A stretch of 64,000 nt of DNA, from positions 2,232,001 through 2,296,000 of the forward strand of contig NZ_JNIF01000003.1 of assembly GCF_000702445.1 (NCBI RefSeq), written 5' to 3'. The notes beneath the pieces are model-generated. The model was not told the origin of the DNA and did no database searches. It saw nothing but the letters and a program-made list of their open reading frames with translations. The stretch's first letter is position 1. Each line of letters opens with the position of its first letter. The translations under genes and the position numbers were made by a program. This DNA comes from Bryobacter aggregatus MPL3 (GTDB lineage Bacteria > Acidobacteriota > Terriglobia > Bryobacterales > Bryobacteraceae). Below are positions 55,101 through 63,769 of the stretch, piece after piece.

Positions 55101-55915
55101 TACGTGTAGGATTGTCAAATCAATTTGGGGCAGGTACAAAAGTATATAGTTATGCAATGAATACCGCGTATGCGGGGACCGACTGGGTATTAAAAAACTA
55201 TTGGAACGTACCTGCAGTTGTGGGTGTATCCATTACCCCCGTTTCTCTCTTGATGAGCTCTGGTGCGACCGCAACCTTCAATGCTTCCGTCACCGGCACG
55301 ACCAATACACAGATTGATTGGTCTACTTCGTGGGGGCTGCTGTCGACATACTCTGGAGCTTCAACTGTCTATACCGCTCCTACCGTTTCTTCAACACAAT
55401 TTTCATCGGTCAGTGCCAAATCTGTGGCAGATGGGACGAAGCAGGCCGACGCCGCTATCACAATTCAGATTCCTGGTGGCGGCGGTGTCAGCGTGCAAGG
55501 TGTAACTCCGATCAATCAGACAGGACGAGTGGTCACCTTTTCAATGACCGCAAATGGTTCTGGTTTTCCCCTATCGAAGATGTACTTTTATGTGAACTCC
55601 ACGATGCTGAATGAGGGCGGCTGTCTCGTAGAAGTCTCGCCCCAAAGCGGAGCCATTAATCTAAGAACAAATGGCTCCAGTGTCTACTTCTCTGGAACTC
55701 TCGGCGCCAATCAAGTCCTCCAGAACTCGTACTGTAGTCTCAATCTCGCAAGTAGCTCAGTCATAAACAATGGAAATTCTTCGCAGTTGAATCTAAGTGT
55801 CAATTTCGATAACTGGTTTATGCGCGGCTGGGTGAGCGTATACGGTAAAGCAATGAACAGCAATAACCAATCGATGACAGACTATATGTATCTCGGTTGG
55901 TGGTATTTGAACTAG
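52151..55915 (+). CDS. Secreted giant with duplicated NBR1-like Ig and Big-type Ig domains
   Basis: A 1254-residue exported protein. Signal peptide MFDFLCRLRNCLLLFVLSVW is followed by QQPTKEYIRLNGRVVAIEN, a motif I associate with acidobacterial RHS-linked proteins. Two large homologous blocks (about residues 51-443 and 635-1027) each hold two NBR1-central-like Ig domains (SAAWGTNPGSSAIIG, then VTFQNTGTTTWNFQNGAGYN; VKNTGTASWWTDAVDAATPF) and a C-terminal module with conserved cysteines (SAPACQISYTRDHKVQVVSV). Big/Ig-like linkers lie between and after them. No enzyme domain is visible, so an adhesive or scaffolding surface role is inferred. Confidence 0.85.
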   Translation: MFDFLCRLRNCLLLFVLSVWITSAQQPTKEYIRLNGRVVAIENVGTPPTVESSSAAWGTNPGSSAIIGSRISASVTFQNTGTTTWNFQNGAGYNLVMLNNLWGSVMITTAATTVAPNQSATFSITARAPLTIGSNGAFGVQLQHNGTVFGASLSQGITTTAGTYDSQVISVNFSPSSTLSAGAAFTATIQVKNTGTASWWTDAVDAATPFKLVSQADSATFWGATSKVVISSGVNTVGYVDPQETVTRTFSLTAPSTPGVFPFVWKMMREGGSPFGQATAANISISSATSFLGAVQPASLTGRTQTLTVTFGGGSLPVTGFWYQFATAVDSAPACQISYTRDHKVQVVSVSSVGSNISYIYGDIGYLGENRILTVPNQLCSVSLSESSDIISGNNISLTLKVSLLPPFQGMYKVYAYLMANGFLGDWIQKNLWDVTESVGVSISSSGSGTLAPFATRDFTATVDGVPSGQSTLARWSVVSGPSGNSSLGSVSTGNTCSATTTYRAPSTVVNTGIITIKAESCYTSSSANTATLSLSAGSSVTVSLSPKDTSALAAGGTRNYVATLTNSDSNSINWASSVPSAGSISPNPSVSGQSVAFAAANVAASTATTLTASSAQNASASDAVAFNVVPGLAESSSASWATIPGQSAIVGANVGATVTFVNTGSTTWNFQSGGGYSLAMTNNLWGSVAVTTSATTVAPNQSATFSVTARASLTSGTNNAFSVQLRRNGTGFGSTLSQVVTTTTGTYDSQIIGITISPSSTLTANAAFTATVQIKNTGTAPWWTDLVDSNTPFKLASQAPSQTLWGSTSKVVINSGSNTAGYVDPQETVTKVFQLNAPSTPGLFNFAWRMMREGGSGFGQTTAGNITVNSTTPFVGDVLPANLAGAAHTITTTFGGGSYPIYGFWYQFAATLNGSPACQLNYTPDHKIQVVSVASNGSNVTYTYGDSGYLGEFRSLTVQGQLCYVDLSQSSDSISGNNVSLTLRVGLSNQFGAGTKVYSYAMNTAYAGTDWVLKNYWNVPAVVGVSITPVSLLMSSGATATFNASVTGTTNTQIDWSTSWGLLSTYSGASTVYTAPTVSSTQFSSVSAKSVADGTKQADAAITIQIPGGGGVSVQGVTPINQTGRVVTFSMTANGSGFPLSKMYFYVNSTMLNEGGCLVEVSPQSGAINLRTNGSSVYFSGTLGANQVLQNSYCSLNLASSSVINNGNSSQLNLSVNFDNWFMRGWVSVYGKAMNSNNQSMTDYMYLGWWYLN
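52301..55232. repeat. Internal duplication in the Ig-repeat gene (period about 1752 bases)
   Basis: Bases 52301-53480 and 54053-55232 encode the same chain of domains and share long near-identical nucleotide stretches, starting GAATCTTCTTC in both. The offset of about 1752 bases is a multiple of three, so the duplication keeps the frame. The two blocks have diverged at many codons. Confidence 0.8.
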
Positions 55916-55923
55916 GATGATCT

Positions 55924-56607
55924 ATGAAAACAACTCTCTTCCTGATGGCATCAGTCGCACTTTTGAACGCGCAGGGGCATGTGTCCGGTTCGGTGATGAC
56001 AGGGAAAATTCCGGTAGAAGGTGCATTAGTCAGTCTATCTGTGATCCCTGCCGCCGCACCCGCAATTACGAAGCCCTACTATGCGGTGACAAAAACAAAC
56101 GCGGCTGGAAAATTTTTGATAGAAAATGCTCCAGCAGGCAGCTATCGGCTCTGCGGGCAACTCGAGAATTCCAGTTTGGTTGGTTCATGTGACTGGCAGG
56201 AGCCAACGCCAGTCATAGTTAGAGACAGGGCCACCTCCGACGGAGGAGTTCTCAGCTTAGAACCGGGTTACACGATGGTCGCGGTCCTCGAAGATCCAAG
56301 TTCAAGTGTACTACAAAATCGAGGTCGAACTTATGGCGCTGAAGTGTCGATGCTTGTCACTGCTGGCCACTACTTTAAGCCAGCGATTGCAGTGCTGGGC
56401 AAGAATGGTCTCGAGTACAAAGCAATTGTACCCTTCGAGAAGCAACTGGAGCTGCATATCGTTTCCAGCTTCTATCGCATCGCAGATCTGGAAGGAAAGG
56501 CTGAAGATCGAGGAAATGCTGTTGCAAAATCCCTTTACTTCACAAGGGAACAGAAAGAGATTCCGGTAAATCTAAAAGTGCTCGGTGTGAAGTCTCTGCA
56601 GCAGTAG
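55924..56607 (+). CDS. Exported carboxypeptidase-regulatory-like domain protein
   Basis: A 227-residue protein with signal peptide MKTTLFLMASVALLNAQ and one CarboxypepD_reg-like beta-sandwich (about 18-90: HVSGSVMTGKIPVEGALVSL; NAAGKFLIENAPAGSYRLCG). The remaining 120 residues have no match I recognise. Such domains are common in acidobacterial exported proteins and usually mediate binding. It lies 8 bases after the Ig-repeat gene and is likely co-transcribed with it. Confidence 0.8.
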   Translation: MKTTLFLMASVALLNAQGHVSGSVMTGKIPVEGALVSLSVIPAAAPAITKPYYAVTKTNAAGKFLIENAPAGSYRLCGQLENSSLVGSCDWQEPTPVIVRDRATSDGGVLSLEPGYTMVAVLEDPSSSVLQNRGRTYGAEVSMLVTAGHYFKPAIAVLGKNGLEYKAIVPFEKQLELHIVSSFYRIADLEGKAEDRGNAVAKSLYFTREQKEIPVNLKVLGVKSLQQ

Positions 56608-56772
56608 TTGAGGCGCAAATCATTGAATGACCAAGATAAGAAATAGTTCACTAATAAATCAATCAAGCTTCCTGGAGAGAGTTGTTCTGCCTCTGAAGGT
56701 GCGGCAGATAGCGGAGAAAGGGCAAGAGAGCGTGGTACGGCTGAAGCACCTGAAAGTGCGGTCGGTGACGAA

Positions 56773-57150
56773 GTGACGCAAAAAAAATTACTGATCGCGA
56801 TGATCCTGGTTGGGATGAGTGTGACCTTGATCGCGCAGCAGCTGGATTCGGTGGCTGCACAAAAAGGGGCGGTGGTGCGAGTTGTGCTTACCGAGCAAGG
56901 TTTCGAGCCGCGGCAAGTAACTGTCAAACCGGGAATCGTGGAGTTTGTTGTCCGGTCTCGGCTGGTAGGGATGGCCAATTTTGAGCTTGTGGAAACCGGG
57001 CGGAGCGAGTCGAAGCTTTCGATGGACCGAGCGACAACAATTAAGACAGCCATGTCACTCAAGAACCGTAGTGTTCTCAGCCCTGGAGTCTACGAACTTC
57101 AGGATTTGCGCTTCCCCGAGTGGAAATGCATTGTGAATGTTCAGCCGTAA
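56773..57150 (+). CDS. Exported cupredoxin-fold protein without copper ligands
   Basis: A 125-residue protein starting at GTG 56773. The signal segment is LLIAMILVGMSVTLIAQ. The rest resembles a cupredoxin-like fold (VVLTEQGFEPRQVTVKPGIV EFVVRSR region; SPGVYELQDLRFPEWKCIV). It has one cysteine and no histidine in the expected His-Cys-His-Met pattern, so a copper site is unlikely. The RHS gene begins 10 bases after its stop. This placement directly before a giant RHS protein suggests an accessory role in its export or anchoring, which is inference. Confidence 0.75.
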   Translation: MTQKKLLIAMILVGMSVTLIAQQLDSVAAQKGAVVRVVLTEQGFEPRQVTVKPGIVEFVVRSRLVGMANFELVETGRSESKLSMDRATTIKTAMSLKNRSVLSPGVYELQDLRFPEWKCIVNVQP

Positions 57151-57160
57151 GGGGTCTCGC

Positions 57161-60100
57161 ATGAAAAGTCAGTTTCGAAAATTCAAGATCGGTATGACAG
57201 TGGCCGGGATGGCCGTCATGTTCGTGGCCATTGGTACGGCCCAAACCCTGTCTCCTTCAGAAGGGCTCCTTACTCCCGGGTTGCGCGAAGGAGCTACAAA
57301 TGGTTCCTATGCACTAAGCGATTTCGATAGTGTCAATCTGTTCAATGGGCGTTTGAATGTAAGCTTGCCGCTCCTCTCCATCGGAGGCCGGGGAGAAGCT
57401 GGGTACACGATGATGCTCGATGTGAACTCCATCGCCTGGGAATCGACACAGCCGCTTCCAGATTCTTCATTGCTCGAGCCCGCCGGAAATCTTTCGGCGG
57501 GTACTGGACCCGGATATCTGCAGCGCAAGGGAATTAGTAAGGCTGGAGCGTGTGCCGGACAATCACCGCAACTGTCCAATACGTACACCACCTATGTGTT
57601 GAGCCAGCCAGGCGGCGGCGCCATGGAGTTCCACCCGCGAGACTTGCCGAATCCGCGTGCGTGGAATGTCTGTTCTAGTAATGAGACTCCCTACAATCGC
57701 GGCAGCATATTTGTTACCCGGGACGGCAGTGCGGCAACGCTTGTCCTTACGACGGAGGTGTTCGAATCTCCTTACGCGATGGGAGATGGTTATAGCTCCG
57801 GAGGCGCGCCGACAGGCTATGTGATGTTCAAAAATGGCGTGCGCTACAACATCGACAATGGGATTGTGCTTTCCATCGTGGACCGTAATGGAAACAAGGT
57901 GAGCTTCGAATACAGAAGCTCTGGTGGGCCTAAGTCCATCGTGCTCAATACTGGCACTGGAAGCGCGCAGAGCTTTGAGGTCAATTTGCCGGCGACATTA
58001 CCAGCGGGCAGCCTGACACAAATGCGGGACTGGAGAGCTGAGACCAGAATCCACGGATTTCAACTGCCAGCTTCGGGTAGTTCCGCTGTCCTCTACAGTA
58101 GCGCCGGAGGGAACGGGCCCCAAGTTGCGATTCGTAATGGAAATGTGGAGCTGCGTTTGACGGAGCCTGGTGCGACTGGCGGCTGTCAAGTGGGTATTGC
58201 CGGTCATAGCGATGTTGTGATCCGCGCGCAGAGGCAGACCAACGGGCAATACAAACTGCAGGTTTGGGATTTCTTGAGGAATGACAGCTCTTCTCCTTTT
58301 GCAACCGGTGTATGCCCAATGGGGACGGGCTCTGGCATCCTCGTTTCAGGGTTGATGAGCATTGGCTCCGACGCGGCACGAACCGGTGATGCGCTCTACC
58401 GCGGGCGAATGGCCTACCTGCGCATGTATTCCACAGGCACTGCTTCGAATGTCCAGCCTGGCGAAGCGCTGGTGGACAGTCCTCTTTTGAACTACGAGTT
58501 CAATTTTCTCACCAATGGAAGCTATGGACGAGATTCTGCTAGTTGGCAACAGGAGCAACATCTGACAACTTTTGGTACGCCCATTGCGGAGTACACGCCA
58601 GGCGAGCCTGGATACGTCAAAAGCCTGGAAAGCATCACGGACAGCCTCGGGCGAGTGTTCCATATGGATGAGGCTATCGAAACCAGTCCGGGCACTTTCG
58701 AACGCAGCATTCGTTTCAAAGGTTACAACGGAGCGGAACGAAAAATTAAAATCCATTCTGGTTACTTAGAGACTGCGCTGCATAGCGAATTCAGTAAGTT
58801 AACAATTGGAGCTGCGTTTTCCAACTATTATCGGAATGCCGCAGAGGAGATCAATGAGACTCGAATCACGAAGCTGGAGCTACCCGATAGTCGAGTCTAC
58901 TCGTGGAAGTACAACAGTTGTGGGGAAGTTGCGAGTATGACGCTGCCCACCGGTGGAAAGGTTGAGTATGACTGGGGGCCGATTGGGGCGGCAAGCTTCG
59001 GAGGGATTTGCTCTGGTGGACAAGGGCCTGAGGGGCCGATTTACCGCGGCGTCATGCAGCGGCGGAGTTTTTCGACTAATGGGTTGCTGGAATCCAAGCT
59101 GATCTATTCCCGGCAGTCCTTTGACTGTGTTGGCATCTGCGGCGCGGCTGCCACTCTTGATACTGCAGTCGGTGTCGAGTTGCAAGACGCGACAGAGGCG
59201 AGACTGCGAGTGGAACGACACCTCTTTCACGGGACAACGAAATCCTGGTACGGTGCGCTCGAATGGCCGTTCTGGCGAGAGGGTAAAGAGTATCGGCAAG
59301 AGATCCGAAAGACCCAACTCGCGAACCTGGGAGTAGAGAACGATGCAAGCCAGGATTTTCAGCGGGTGGATCAGGTGTGGAAGCAGTATGACCCCAGTGG
59401 ATCTATTGCAGCGGCCTACGAGGCGGTTGAGGATCGTCCGCGAGTCACCCGGGCAACCACGACGATGTCAGAGAAGGGCACGGTCCTTTACAAGACACAA
59501 GAGCAGGAATTTGACACCTATAACAATCTGATTGACAGCTGCGAATCGGACTGGGAAACTGCGCCGATCGCTGACGCGCAGAACTGTGGAACGGGACTAG
59601 GCGGAAAGCGCGTACGACGGAAGATGATCCAGTACCAGAGCGATGGCGGCCGCTATGATGCCGATCTAAGTTATCATCTGCGCAGCTTGCCCACTAAGGA
59701 ATTTCTTTTTGACTCCGGTAATAATCCGATTGCTCAGAGTGAGCGAGTCTATGACGAGTATGACGGTGGACAGTCTCTGATTGCTCGAAATGCCGTGGGA
59801 CGCGAAGTTGGCTATCACGGCAGTCGGACCAGGCGCGGCAATGTGACACGAAGCCGCAGTTGGCGGAGCGACAAAAGTGCGTGGCTGGATATGACGTATC
59901 GCTTTGATGTCTTGGGGAATGTTGTTGAAAGTACTGATGCCAGAGGCAGCAAGACGCTGATCGAATACGATGACGCGTTCAGCTCTATTACTGCACCTGC
60001 AACTGGGAGTACCTTTGCATTTGCGACGAAGGTTAAGCTGCCCGTGCCGAAGGCAGGTGGGCCAGCGGGGCCGTTTGAAACGAAAGGTACCTATGATCGC

Positions 60101-62908
60101 TATCTTGGGCGGTTGGTGAGCGCGACCGATCTGAATGATATTCAGGCGACTTATGTCTATGACGATCCTCTCGATCGGCCGACAAGTTATGTGAAGTCGA
60201 CGGATTCGGTAAGTTTTAGCTATCCCGATGTTCGTACCGTGACGACATCGAAGCGTCAGAATTCTTGCGGGCTCACTCAGGATGTCGTCTCCACGCAGGT
60301 GTTTGACGGCTTTGGGCGGCTCATTCGAGCGAAGTCGTCTGAAGAGAGCGGAAGCATTGATGTCACAACGGAGTATGACGGAGCTGGCAGGGCTTGGCGG
60401 CAGTCGCTCCCATTCCGGTCGAGCGAGGCGGGAAGTGCGCAGTATACGATCTCGCAGTATGACTGGCTTGGCCGTGGTGTTGCTGTGACCTCTCCGGGAA
60501 GTGCAAGTCAGCGATATGGGTATCGCGCGAACGAGACATGGTCCCGCGATCCCGCCGGGAAGTGGAAGCGGATGAAGGAGGATGGCCTCGGTCGTCTGAA
60601 GGAGGTAGAAGAAAACCCGACGGTAAATGACAATACGCTGATCAGCGGTTATACGAATCTCGCAGATTCATCGTCTCCGAGTACGCTGACGGCCTATGAA
60701 TACAACCTGCTGGACAGCTTGACAAGCGTGACGCAAGGAGTTCAATCCCGGTCATTTGGATATAATTCTTTGGGTTGGCTGTTGAGTGCGAACAATCCGG
60801 AGACAGGTCTCATCAGTTACGACTATGACAACAATGGTAATCTGAGTTACCGGTCGGACCAGCGTGGCGCATTGACCACAATCGGATATGACTTGTGGAA
60901 TCGTGTCTCGAGTCGATCCTATGTGACGGGTACAGCGGCTGCAACAGCCAACGTGTCTTTCCTCTACGATGCTCATGACCCGGTGAATTCGGCAAGTTAT
61001 GCGAAGGGCCGTTTGACGGGAGTGCTGGTGGCTGGAGGCACGGAGCAGCGCTACTTACATTATGACGGTCTGGGGCGCGTGTTGAAGAGCAGCCAGAAGA
61101 CGAACGGTGTCGTCTATCCGATGGAGTACATCTATAACGATCTGGGCGGGTTGGAGACAGAGAAGTATCCGAGCGACCGGTTGGTGAGTAGTTGTTATGA
61201 CGTAGCAGGCCGGGTGAAAGCGGTGAAGAATGGCGGCCCGTCGAGCACGGACGTCTATGCCGCAGTGGAGACCGGATTGGATCCGGAGACTTCGGCGACG
61301 GTGTACGGCTACAGCGCCTTGGGCGGTATGCAGCGTTTGCGTTTAGAGAACGGAACGATGCAGCAGCGGTGGAGCTATAACTCTCGCGGTCAGTCCGAGA
61401 TGCTGGCGATGTACAAGACGGCAGGAGCTAACTCATCGACGTTGATGAAGTTGACGCTAAGTTATGGAGATGCAGCGGGTAATAATGGCAATGTGAAGAG
61501 CCAGGGGATTCAGCTCGGGAGCTTTACGGCAAACCAGGCTTATAACTACGACAAGTGGAACCGGCTGAAGACGGTGACAGAAGGAACGAACTGGAGTCAG
61601 GAGTTTGGGTATGACCAGTGGGGGAATCGTTGGTTGGTTCCAGGAGGGACAAACGGCGTGAGTATTGAGACGGGCGTTCCGACTGGCCCGCAATGGTTTA
61701 CGACGGCGAATCGAATTGCTTACGCTGAGGACACCGGTAGTAATCCCACAGATCCGAAGACGGATGCAGCTGGAAACCAATCGCCTTATGGGGCGTGGCG
61801 GAATCGTTACGACGTGGAGAACCGGATTACGAAGGTGGAACTGATAGGCAGCCCGGGGTCGGTGCAGGGCACCTATGAGTATGATGGAGAAGGTCGGCGG
61901 GTGAAGAAGACGGCTGGGCTCGAGACGACGGTGTATGTGTATGACGCGATGGGGCAGTTGATTCATGAGGTTGGGGGCACGAGTGAGGCTTCTGGCCGGA
62001 ACTATCTGTTCCAGGATCATCTGGGCAGTACCCGGTTGCGAGTGGATGCGAATGGTACGCGACTAGGCTGGTGGGACTATGCACCGTTTGGTGAGGTGTT
62101 GCCGGGGAGCTTGGGGAGCCGGAGTGGCGTGGCTGGTGGGGCCTATGAAGGGGCTCGGCCGAAGGCGATGTTTACCGGCAAGGAACGGGATGCAGAGACG
62201 GGGCTGGACTTTTTCTCGGCACGCTACATGAGTGCCGCCCAAGGACGTTTCACAAGTCCTGACGTTCCTTTTGCGGACCAGTGGGAGAAGAATCCACAAA
62301 GCTGGAATTTGTACAGCTACGCTCGGAACAACCCACTGCGGTTTGTCGACCCCACTGGCAGATGCAGTCAAGCTGCGGGTGGCTACACGGATGAGGGGAG
62401 TGGGCTGTTTCCTGGTCCCTGTTCGGGCGGGACCATTGGCGACAGTAACAACAACACGAATTCGGTGACAGTTACCGGAAAGAAGGGCAATGCTGTTGGG
62501 GCATTCGTCCTGAATGCGCTCTTTGCGCTAGACAGCACCGCCAACAACTACTTCGCCTGGATGTTTAAAGAGCGTCCAAAGCTGTTGGAGAACACGCCTA
62601 CTACTAAAGAGTTCGTCGGCCAAGCTGCCGCTGCAACAGTCCTTGTGGGAACGATGATGATTGGTCCAAGTGGTGGCGCACAAGCCCCTTTGAGACTTAT
62701 CCACTCCGAGGCAACGTTAAGCAAGACGATCCTAGATGGTCTTCGCAAGAAGTCAACCCAGGAGATCATTGACACTTTGAAGCCAGGCTTGGAAGAAGGT
62801 CTCAAAGTGAAGCCTGATGGGCGAGTCATGGACGGAAATCATCGCATCAAGGTTCTGATGGAACGTGGAGTGGACGTGAACTCACTGCCCAGAGAGGTCC
62901 TGAAGTGA
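57161..62908 (+). CDS. RHS/YD-repeat secreted protein with C-terminal toxin-like tail
   Basis: A 1915-residue protein. The ATG at 57161 follows AAGGGG and gives a signal peptide (GMTVAGMAVMFVAIGTAQ); an upstream in-frame ATG at 57137 lies in the previous gene. After an N-terminal beta-rich region come many YD repeats (about residues 830-1660; YDYDNNGNLSYRSDQRG is typical), building the RHS shell. The core ends with GLDFFSARYMSAAQGRFTSPD and RNNPLRFVDPTGR at about residue 1730. The final 180 residues form a variable tail with a hydrophobic patch (AAAATVLVGTMMIGPSG) and a terminal KPDGRVMDGNHRIKVLMERG that recalls a ParB-type fold. The tail is probably the toxin. Confidence 0.9.
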   Translation: MKSQFRKFKIGMTVAGMAVMFVAIGTAQTLSPSEGLLTPGLREGATNGSYALSDFDSVNLFNGRLNVSLPLLSIGGRGEAGYTMMLDVNSIAWESTQPLPDSSLLEPAGNLSAGTGPGYLQRKGISKAGACAGQSPQLSNTYTTYVLSQPGGGAMEFHPRDLPNPRAWNVCSSNETPYNRGSIFVTRDGSAATLVLTTEVFESPYAMGDGYSSGGAPTGYVMFKNGVRYNIDNGIVLSIVDRNGNKVSFEYRSSGGPKSIVLNTGTGSAQSFEVNLPATLPAGSLTQMRDWRAETRIHGFQLPASGSSAVLYSSAGGNGPQVAIRNGNVELRLTEPGATGGCQVGIAGHSDVVIRAQRQTNGQYKLQVWDFLRNDSSSPFATGVCPMGTGSGILVSGLMSIGSDAARTGDALYRGRMAYLRMYSTGTASNVQPGEALVDSPLLNYEFNFLTNGSYGRDSASWQQEQHLTTFGTPIAEYTPGEPGYVKSLESITDSLGRVFHMDEAIETSPGTFERSIRFKGYNGAERKIKIHSGYLETALHSEFSKLTIGAAFSNYYRNAAEEINETRITKLELPDSRVYSWKYNSCGEVASMTLPTGGKVEYDWGPIGAASFGGICSGGQGPEGPIYRGVMQRRSFSTNGLLESKLIYSRQSFDCVGICGAAATLDTAVGVELQDATEARLRVERHLFHGTTKSWYGALEWPFWREGKEYRQEIRKTQLANLGVENDASQDFQRVDQVWKQYDPSGSIAAAYEAVEDRPRVTRATTTMSEKGTVLYKTQEQEFDTYNNLIDSCESDWETAPIADAQNCGTGLGGKRVRRKMIQYQSDGGRYDADLSYHLRSLPTKEFLFDSGNNPIAQSERVYDEYDGGQSLIARNAVGREVGYHGSRTRRGNVTRSRSWRSDKSAWLDMTYRFDVLGNVVESTDARGSKTLIEYDDAFSSITAPATGSTFAFATKVKLPVPKAGGPAGPFETKGTYDRYLGRLVSATDLNDIQATYVYDDPLDRPTSYVKSTDSVSFSYPDVRTVTTSKRQNSCGLTQDVVSTQVFDGFGRLIRAKSSEESGSIDVTTEYDGAGRAWRQSLPFRSSEAGSAQYTISQYDWLGRGVAVTSPGSASQRYGYRANETWSRDPAGKWKRMKEDGLGRLKEVEENPTVNDNTLISGYTNLADSSSPSTLTAYEYNLLDSLTSVTQGVQSRSFGYNSLGWLLSANNPETGLISYDYDNNGNLSYRSDQRGALTTIGYDLWNRVSSRSYVTGTAAATANVSFLYDAHDPVNSASYAKGRLTGVLVAGGTEQRYLHYDGLGRVLKSSQKTNGVVYPMEYIYNDLGGLETEKYPSDRLVSSCYDVAGRVKAVKNGGPSSTDVYAAVETGLDPETSATVYGYSALGGMQRLRLENGTMQQRWSYNSRGQSEMLAMYKTAGANSSTLMKLTLSYGDAAGNNGNVKSQGIQLGSFTANQAYNYDKWNRLKTVTEGTNWSQEFGYDQWGNRWLVPGGTNGVSIETGVPTGPQWFTTANRIAYAEDTGSNPTDPKTDAAGNQSPYGAWRNRYDVENRITKVELIGSPGSVQGTYEYDGEGRRVKKTAGLETTVYVYDAMGQLIHEVGGTSEASGRNYLFQDHLGSTRLRVDANGTRLGWWDYAPFGEVLPGSLGSRSGVAGGAYEGARPKAMFTGKERDAETGLDFFSARYMSAAQGRFTSPDVPFADQWEKNPQSWNLYSYARNNPLRFVDPTGRCSQAAGGYTDEGSGLFPGPCSGGTIGDSNNNTNSVTVTGKKGNAVGAFVLNALFALDSTANNYFAWMFKERPKLLENTPTTKEFVGQAAAATVLVGTMMIGPSGGAQAPLRLIHSEATLSKTILDGLRKKSTQEIIDTLKPGLEEGLKVKPDGRVMDGNHRIKVLMERGVDVNSLPREVLK

Positions 62909-63255
62909 CTCTGGACGACAAACCTAACGGGTTGGCATTCGTAGGTGAGCTTGAAGACGCAGCGCCGGAAGCAAAGAATGCATTCCTTGCGAAAGTGGCG
63001 TTTGAGTTGACGATTCGAGGGCGTGACACATACGAGCCTGGAACTTCTGGGGTATCAGAGCCGAACAGACTTCGTGCGCTGAATGAAGTGATGCATCGGC
63101 TCACAAAACGGATGTTCAAGCGTATCAGCGGAAACGATGATTTGAACGAGACCGAGTTTTGGAAGGCTCTTACGGAAATCTCTGACTGCGGGGGATGTCT
63201 CGCCGATCTTGTGGCTTCTGCGGAAGCGGCGTCGCCGCTGATAAAGAGTAAGTGA
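62905..63255 (+). CDS. Candidate immunity protein for the RHS toxin
   Basis: A 116-residue soluble acidic protein of no known family. Its GTG start overlaps the RHS stop (GTGA), placing it exactly where immunity genes lie. It looks all-helical (EAKNAFLAKVAFELTIRG; LRALNEVMHRLTKRMFKRIS; FWKALTEISDCGGCLADLVA), as many small immunity proteins are. Function is inferred from position and size only. Confidence 0.65.
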   Translation: MTLDDKPNGLAFVGELEDAAPEAKNAFLAKVAFELTIRGRDTYEPGTSGVSEPNRLRALNEVMHRLTKRMFKRISGNDDLNETEFWKALTEISDCGGCLADLVASAEAASPLIKSK

Positions 63256-63261
63256 GCGTGG

Positions 63262-63567
63262 TCAGCAGGAAACGCTATTGCGTAAGCAGCCGCCGAGAAA
63301 ACCTCGTCGCCGCACTTCGAGCTTGACGGCGTAGAAGGCGGCTTGCAGGAGATGGATGGGGCCGTGGTTGGCGTCGATGACGAGCTTGCCATCTAACCAG
63401 TCCGAATTTTCGTGAGCGCCGATCAGCAGTTCCAGGGCGAACTGTTCGAGGATGTGATCGCAGGCGGCTTGGAGATCGTCGTCTGAAAGAGAGCCAAGAA
63501 CGGCGCTTGGTTCGGTGATGTCTTGGACGAGGAGTTCGTCGGCGAGGTTGGTGAGCAAAGAGTCCAT
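63262..63567 (-). CDS. Unrecognised 101-residue acidic protein
   Basis: Read on the minus strand, convergent with the immunity gene. AGGAACC lies just before the ATG at 63567. The sequence is leucine-rich and helical (MDSLLTNLADELLVQDITEP; SDDDLQAACDHILEQFALEL) with no signal peptide or membrane segment. Not recognised. It could be another immunity-type or regulatory protein belonging to the RHS locus, though it is transcribed in the opposite direction. Confidence 0.55.
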   Translation of the reverse strand: MDSLLTNLADELLVQDITEPSAVLGSLSDDDLQAACDHILEQFALELLIGAHENSDWLDGKLVIDANHGPIHLLQAAFYAVKLEVRRRGFLGGCLRNSVSC

Positions 63568-63721
63568 GATGGTTCCTGTTGGTATTTACCATTGCAGGTA
63601 CGCAAAAGAGGAACCATGCGAAGCATGGACGTTGCTTCAGCAACGTCGTTCTTGAAGTAGTCGTTCACTTCGTTCACGACGCCTTCGGCAGTCTCATTGT
63701 CATCATCATGCGGTTGGTTTA

Positions 63722-63769
63722 GAGTCTCTATGCTGGCACGAGTCCTCAAGGAACTCGGCATAGAGACTC
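63722..63769. repeat. 12-base inverted repeat in the 63568-64000 gap
   Basis: GAGTCTCTATGC (63722-63733) pairs perfectly with 63758-63769 around a 24-base loop that can itself fold weakly (GAGTCC/GGAACTC). Upstream, 63617-63650 also has short hairpins (CCATGC-GAA-GCATGG; ACGTTGC-TTCA-GCAACGT). No gene is convincing in 63568-64000; this may be a terminator or a structured RNA. Confidence 0.5.
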
